Shown: positions 59,172 to 64,000 of the stretch, piece after piece
How the letters are laid out: every line of letters starts with the position of its first letter
How positions within the stretch are numbered: position 1 is the stretch's first letter
Assembly: GCF_000003815.2 (NCBI RefSeq)
Contig: NC_049982.1
Location: 19,816,410-19,880,409, forward strand
Source: Branchiostoma floridae
Lineage: Eukaryota; Chordata; Leptocardii; Amphioxiformes; Branchiostomatidae
Direction: 5' to 3'
Length of the DNA: 64,000 nt
The notes under the pieces: model-generated
Seen by the model: only the letters and a program-made list of their open reading frames with translations
The model's database searches: none
What the model was told of the DNA's origin: nothing
Translations under genes and position numbers: made by a program

Positions 59172-59316
59172 ATGAAGGCTTGGCTGCTACTTGTTCTGAC
59201 GGTTGCGAGTGGCCCAGCCTCAGTCCGTGTCACATCTCTCCCTAATGCCAGATATACAACAGCGGACCCTACGAAAGATCGAGTCGGATCAACGGAAGAC
59301 GGACCCACGGATGATG
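59172..59316 (+). CDS. Candidate first exon of a secreted protein
   Basis: Not recognised. The frame MKAWLLLVLTVASGPASVRV is a good signal peptide (basic residue, Leu/Val core, small residues before a likely cleavage near 17-19), followed by a polar Thr/Asp-rich run ending EDGPTDD. It runs 48 codons into a GTATGT donor at 59317. The ATG context is agtATGA, not ideal. No second exon was identified before 64000, so the gene may continue past the window. Confidence 0.4.
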
Positions 59317-59838
59317 TATGTATCACGTATTCCATAAATGATTTTTCTCTCATCGCCAGCGTTTAAGTCTCTACTCGTAGACATATGGTGGGGCGATTTG
59401 CAAGGAGAGACTTAAGGGTATAGCAGCTATGAAATGGTTTAAAAACCATTCCATAGCTTTCCTTTCATGTTAAGCTCCTCATCATCATAGCACGAAATAG
59501 AAGCAATTCCAAAACATTTGAAATGTTATCTGCAAATTGAGTTACAGCTCAAAGTTTAAAAAAATTAATGACTAACTATTACCTGTGAGATGTGATAGGG
59601 GTACTACTTATAGTGAGTGAACTTGTAATGATGGTAGCTTTGGTATGACTTAAGTGTACGTGTACTGAGTGACAGCTACTACTTCCACCACGCAATATTC
59701 TATCAGGAACATGTCGTGTTCTGGGGAGGCTTCAGTTCTCATGGACACGAGAACGAAGGGATTTGAAAGTAGACCGATCAGCGCCGCGTGTGCGGCTGGC
59801 TTGAATTGTCAGTGAACGAACAATTGAGTCCATCTTAC

Positions 59839-60213
59839 CACACGGACCCGCGAGGTTTCTTGTGTCTGCTGCTTGCTCGTTTGGCTGTAGAAGTCAACAG
59901 TGATGTGTGCGTGTCCTGGATAGACGATCCATTGGGGGTAAGCTATCACTGACAGTCTGACTGGCAGCTCCTGTTTGGATACTGGTGGCCGATGTAATTT
60001 GTAAAGAGCGTGATGGACTGACAGCATCTGCCAACTGGTACAGCGTGCAGATCTGTGGTATAGCGTACACACAGGCATACTGGCCGCAGACACTGGTATA
60101 GTGTACAGACACAAAGTGAAAGTAGATGAACAAAGAGCCCACACTGAGCAGCAAAGCGCAGGTAGTAACCGTTTGGTCCAGCACGGTAGGGTCAGCTCTC
60201 GACGTGAACCCAT
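59839..60213 (-). CDS. Possible internal or first coding exon (reverse strand)
   Basis: Not recognised. On the reverse strand an acceptor-like attatctttag precedes 60213 and a strong GTAAGA donor follows 59839. The 375 bases between are open for 125 codons in one frame (starting MGSRRELTLPCW). A second frame, open to 59894, holds a strong membrane span (CALLLSVGSLFIYFHFVS). The two frames cannot both be coding, and no partner exon was found. Confidence 0.25.
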
Positions 60214-60286
60214 CTAAAGATAATACGTTCAGATGAATGGAAATGCAAGCAAAGAAGGAAACCATTTAAAAATCTCTAAAGTGTCG

Positions 60287-60386
60287 NNNNNNNNNNNNNN
60301 NNNNNNNNNNNNNNNNNNNNNNNNNNNNNNNNNNNNNNNNNNNNNNNNNNNNNNNNNNNNNNNNNNNNNNNNNNNNNNNNNNNNNN
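60287..60386. other. Assembly gap (100 N)
   Basis: Run of 100 N just upstream (reverse-strand sense) of the possible exon at 59839-60213. Confidence 0.99.
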
Positions 60387-60427
60387 ACAGCGATGCTGTT
60401 GGTGTTTTTCTAAGCATTCTTGTGGCC

Positions 60428-60712
60428 TTAACGTGTCGTGTACGCAAACTCGCCAGCATAGAACGTTTGCAAATATTGAACAGGTCCAAAATAGTGGCAG
60501 TAGCTGTTTGGCACGGATCTCTCAGTGGATCCTTGTCCCATTTTAGTGTTCGAACGCGCTGAAAATTTCGTGACGTCTTTCCTATTGGCACCTTTGTCCT
60601 TGACATAACCTTCCAAACTAACGAACGCCACGTTTGCTGAACTCGCAGGACGAGGATAGAACAGTCTGTCCCCTGAAGATTCATCGTTTGAGTCATCATG
60701 AGTCTGGTACAC
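60428..60712 (-). CDS. Unassigned reverse-strand open frame, 94 codons
   Basis: Opens MYQTHDDSNDESSGDRLFYP and ends with a stop at 60428. Its hydrophilic N-terminal half has a plausible composition, but no motif, signal or splice signal supports it, and an overlapping frame is also open. Listed only because nothing else explains this stretch. Confidence 0.15.
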   Translation of the reverse strand: MYQTHDDSNDESSGDRLFYPRPASSANVAFVSLEGYVKDKGANRKDVTKFSARSNTKMGQGSTERSVPNSYCHYFGPVQYLQTFYAGEFAYTTR

Positions 60713-61199
60713 GTATATTAATAAACGGGGTTGATTCTTGTTTGGTTAAAAATTAAGTCATACGTAACGGTACAAACTGCTACTGGGTTTTGAGTGTAAC
60801 CTATGTGAACAAGTACACATAACAAACCATAAAAGCTGCGAAACACACTTAGAAGTGTCCAAACACTGCACCTTTCCGTAACTAATCTGGTGGCTTGTGC
60901 TCATCCAAGGCCAATCGCCATCGTGCACGTTGTCTGTCTACTTCTAAATTCATTATTTTCCTCCCTAAAGCATTCTTCAAACGTACATCGGAGAACGTGG
61001 TTTCCTGAAATGTCTGCCGTGTATTTGTTGCATCAGGTCTCCAACTCCTTAGCCCACGGCCTGGCCTCCTGCTATTTCCAGATGTACTCGCACAATAAAC
61101 AATTCTGTCGTGATCGCTCCTGTCGTGATCGTTTTCCAAAATAGAAACCCCTTCCTTACCCTTCTGGTATCCAAACTGACATCGGGAGGTACCACCTAC

Positions 61200-61475
61200 G
61201 ATGTACTGAATTCTTACTCTCTGTCCCAAGAGCTATCTATGTCGTAAAATTACGAAAACAGCATGTCCAGAACACGCGATACAAAAAACGGACGTTCTGC
61301 TGCAATACCTTAGAAAGCCATAAGGGGTCCCATTGTCGAACCTTTGGTTTCCTGCCCCATTCTCACCTACCAAATATCATCCAAGACTTCTCGAGTTATG
61401 CTGTTCACCAACAGACAGGCAGATGAACTCACGCACACACAGACACGCCCGTAATATAACCTTCTTTTCGGAGGT
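61200..61475 (+). repeat. 3' fragment of the long dispersed repeat family
   Basis: Contains tgtccagaacacgcgata, tctgctgcaataccttagaa, aagccataaggggtcc and cttctcgagttatgctgttc, ending in a cacacacagacacgc and gtaatataacct tail. Same order as copies A-D, strongly diverged. Confidence 0.65.
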
Positions 61476-61951
61476 AAATATGAATTATTCAGAATATCTT
61501 AGATGGGCTTGGATATAACGAGAAAAATGCCTGACTAGTTTTTGCAAATTTCGAAAGGTTGACATTGTGGAGTTGTATTTCTCTGCCATCTTGTCATTCT
61601 AGTGTTACTTTAACAAAACACTCAAGCTGTCCTTGGATTTCAAATTTGGGAAATTCATTATTTTCTTAGACAAATCTACAAGCGATTCCATGTAGACTAT
61701 ATCTTTATGAGTGCAACAAAATTGCAGTCTGAAAAGACGATACTACGACGGCCATTATCTTACATGTATAGCAACCAGAGTACAGATTATCTCGGGGAAG
61801 GGGATGTCATTCTTAAAGTACTAGTATTCAGTTTAGACAGTGACAACATGGAGCTACTGGTACATATTGTAGACGTCTTTGGTTAATAAATGTGGCGATT
61901 ATATAAGACTCTGATTATTGAAGCAATCTTGACGAAATCAGATTACTGTCT

Positions 61952-62221
61952 TTATCGTTTGTAGAGGCTGCGAGAAGAAATGAACTTCTTGTCAGAAAAA
62001 AAAACGTTATAGCGGCTTGTGTGGAGAAAACTTGGACGGCGGTTTGGCTGGGTACGTAAAATGCTGACATTTTCGATCTCGTAAACTTCCACATGGAGGC
62101 GATACCAGGTGTCATTCAGAAATGCTATATCACTGACATTTTGACATTCAAGTAGAGATACCGTAGTAAATAATGACGTTACAAAGACAATAGCTTTGTC
62201 CAAAACTTTTAGTTTTACCAT
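61952..62221 (-). CDS. Possible signal-bearing open frame, 89 codons (reverse strand)
   Basis: Not recognised. Opens MVKLKVLDKAIVFVTSLFTT, a plausible signal peptide or anchor, followed by ECQNVSDIAFLNDTWYRLHV, with three N-X-S/T sequons in the first 55 residues. It ends at TAA without a convincing donor, so it would have to be a single-exon or decayed gene. Confidence 0.22.
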   Translation of the reverse strand: MVKLKVLDKAIVFVTSLFTTVSLLECQNVSDIAFLNDTWYRLHVEVYEIENVSILRTQPNRRPSFLHTSRYNVFFSDKKFISSRSLYKR

Positions 62222-62434
62222 ATATATTTAGAGGGCAAATAGTCGTAAACGGGACAAGTTCTTAGACCTGCTTCTGTAGATCATGATATAGCCAGAGTTT
62301 CCAAAACAAACCTGTCGAACATTGCCAAAGCCCCATGCCGTTGACCTAAGTCTGCGGAGGAAATCTGGTACAGATGTCGGTAGGCAGGCAGGCAGGCGGT
62401 ATGAATAATCAGCTCTGTGAACGTATCCCAACTC

Positions 62435-64000
62435 AATATATTTATACCTTTCTAAAAGACTTGGAAGTTATCGAACTGTCCCTTAAGAAAGATGCATAGA
62501 ACATAAAACTGTGAAGAAATCAGTTGCTCTGTGCGATTGTCGGTAACTTTTCTGTTCCTTTTGTTCTATGATCTTTAATTCCATAGTGATGCTTTCTGCT
62601 CGAAAGAGAAGAGAAAGATATCTTCAACAATTCAGAACCAATAAAACAGACATATCCTTACAAAACATCTTTTTATAGACCTTTTCTCGAACAGTACAGT
62701 GTTCATGACTATTTAAACAGCCGACTGGACAGGTTATGAAGTTAACAAGTGCTGTAGTTAGGACACGCTGAAGTAGACATGAATCTTTCCCCACGTGCAC
62801 TACTCATATACCAGACTGTAAGTCTATTTCCGCACGCCTAATTACGAAGCTCGTCTTACAAACACAACTCTCAGCCCCCTTCAGGCTTGCTTTAGTACCG
62901 TTGATCACATAAACACACCGTCCCTGGTGCTATTTGTCCACCAGTTGCTGACCCTTGCACACAAGAGTGTCAATGTTTAATCTTAATCTCCAAGCAGATC
63001 CAACATATCATTATCAATATTGACTCCTGAGTCAAGAATCTTTATACCTTCCAGCGGCGTAGAAGTCGTACAGTCTTTCAATACATTTATGTTTGATAGT
63101 TGACATTTGGACAAAGAAAAATTAGTTTTAAGGAATGAAAATAGCAGCTCAGTAATTCACTCCAGTGCACGATGCGAATTACTGTTTTATTGTGAAAAAA
63201 GCAGTATATTTCACACGTCCATTGTGGAAAATGAAGACTGACCTGCCTGTTCACGAACCATTTGTCCAGTTGACCTCTTGTTGGATACAGAAATAAGGTG
63301 ATGTACAGTACAGCGGGCCCAGTGGACAGCATCTGGCTCAGTGGCAGCCACACATATGTGTAAATTTGTTCAGTAGTCAGTCGTCTACGATGTGGCGAGC
63401 AAACCGGATGGGTTTAGAGACCGGACTCCACAGTTTGCACTTTGAAAAAGTTTATGAAAAACCTTTTCACACCTTCTGATAAAAACGCACAAATCCACCC
63501 TAAACATAAAGTATTACATCCGACATGTACCATGGGTATTGTAGCACCAACATTACTGAAACGGAACACCAATTATATAGCACTGTATAGTCACTGAAAA
63601 CGTTCATGGGAAGCTACATCTGGGAAACAATTCTTGTCATTAAACGAGTTTAAATAGTGACTTTCATGGTCAAAAACTGACAAGTGTAATGTTATGATAG
63701 ATCAGAGAAGCTATATTGGATGATCCAACTGTTTCTTTCCAAATTCATGAATCACTATGGCGCTGTAACATTGGCCTTGAACTGCTAATAGGTAGATTTC
63801 ATCACGTGATATTCGCGATGTTCTTACTTCGAGGAGCAGCTTTTCTCAAAGTAGTCTTGAATTGTCGTCCAGAACCGTCGAAGTAACGCTTTTGGTTTAT
63901 ATTTGACTACTGAATGACTGTAAAACTGTATGTGGATGAGTTAGTCCTAACACCCATGGCAACTGCCCTAGAGACTGCTGATAAAACCTAGGCCTTGGAC
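62435..64000. other. Right end of window, no firm feature
   Basis: Apart from the possible exon at 63243-63353 nothing was recognised; sequence is unique-looking and AT-rich. Confidence 0.4.
63243..63353 (-). CDS. Possible coding exon with strong donor (reverse strand)
   Basis: Not recognised. The reverse-strand frame MWLPLSQMLSTGPAVLYITL, then FLYPTRGQLDKWFVNRQ, runs into CAG|GTCAGT at 63243. The hydrophobic start could be a signal peptide or membrane span. No neighbouring exon was found inside the window. Confidence 0.25.

Noticed and set aside
60882-61229. 115-codon reverse-strand frame rich in Arg
   Set aside because: No motif; its start overlaps the dispersed repeat fragment and no splice signal supports it.

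Overview
The window looks like a draft-assembly segment of an invertebrate chordate genome, most likely a lancelet (Branchiostoma). The basis is: spliced genes with GT-AG introns, AT-rich introns packed with short inverted-repeat transposons, tRNA-derived SINE and LINE relics, seven runs of N, and two chordate-type Golgi enzyme genes. The species is inferred from these features, not proven.

Two genes can be rebuilt exon by exon with all splice phases matching, both on the + strand. (1) A beta-1,4-N-acetylgalactosaminyltransferase of the B4GALNT1/B4GALNT2 family covers 1638-34749 in ten coding exons (494 aa). It has a type II membrane anchor, the [15 protein letters not shown] block and the metal-binding DDD. 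(2) A galactose-3-O-sulfotransferase (GAL3ST family) covers 44862-51807 in six coding exons (431 aa). It has a type II anchor, the THKTGT PAPS-binding loop and an IIREP 3'-phosphate-binding block. Both are predicted Golgi enzymes acting on terminal galactose or lactosyl glycans, so the pair could cooperate in making GalNAc- and sulfate-capped glycolipids.

Layout: 1-4092 holds two near-identical copies of the first coding exon and its upstream DNA, separated by a LINE ORF1 fragment; the second copy is cut by an assembly gap. 4193-9629 carries exons 2-5 and a 25-bp minisatellite. 9630-29403 is a 19.8-kb intron with many transposons and two candidate nested small genes: N1 (+, 13749-18978, 96 aa) and N2 (-, 28152-23473, about 71 aa). 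Each starts beside one arm of a 230-bp inverted duplication containing AAAATGGCGGC, a YY1-like promoter motif. 29404-34749 holds exons 6-10. 34750-44839 is intergenic and mostly repeats: two tandem copies of a 1-kb dispersed element, LINE fragments, hairpins and a 2.25-kb segment with inverted ends. 44840-51894 is the sulfotransferase gene, with inverted-repeat elements in introns 4 and 5. 51900-59100 contains minisatellites, a 0.6-kb tandem duplication and an 0.8-kb inverted-repeat element. 59172-64000 holds isolated candidate exons: a + strand signal-peptide exon and several weak - strand pieces.

No bacterial-type system, CRISPR array, rRNA gene or convincing functional tRNA gene was seen.
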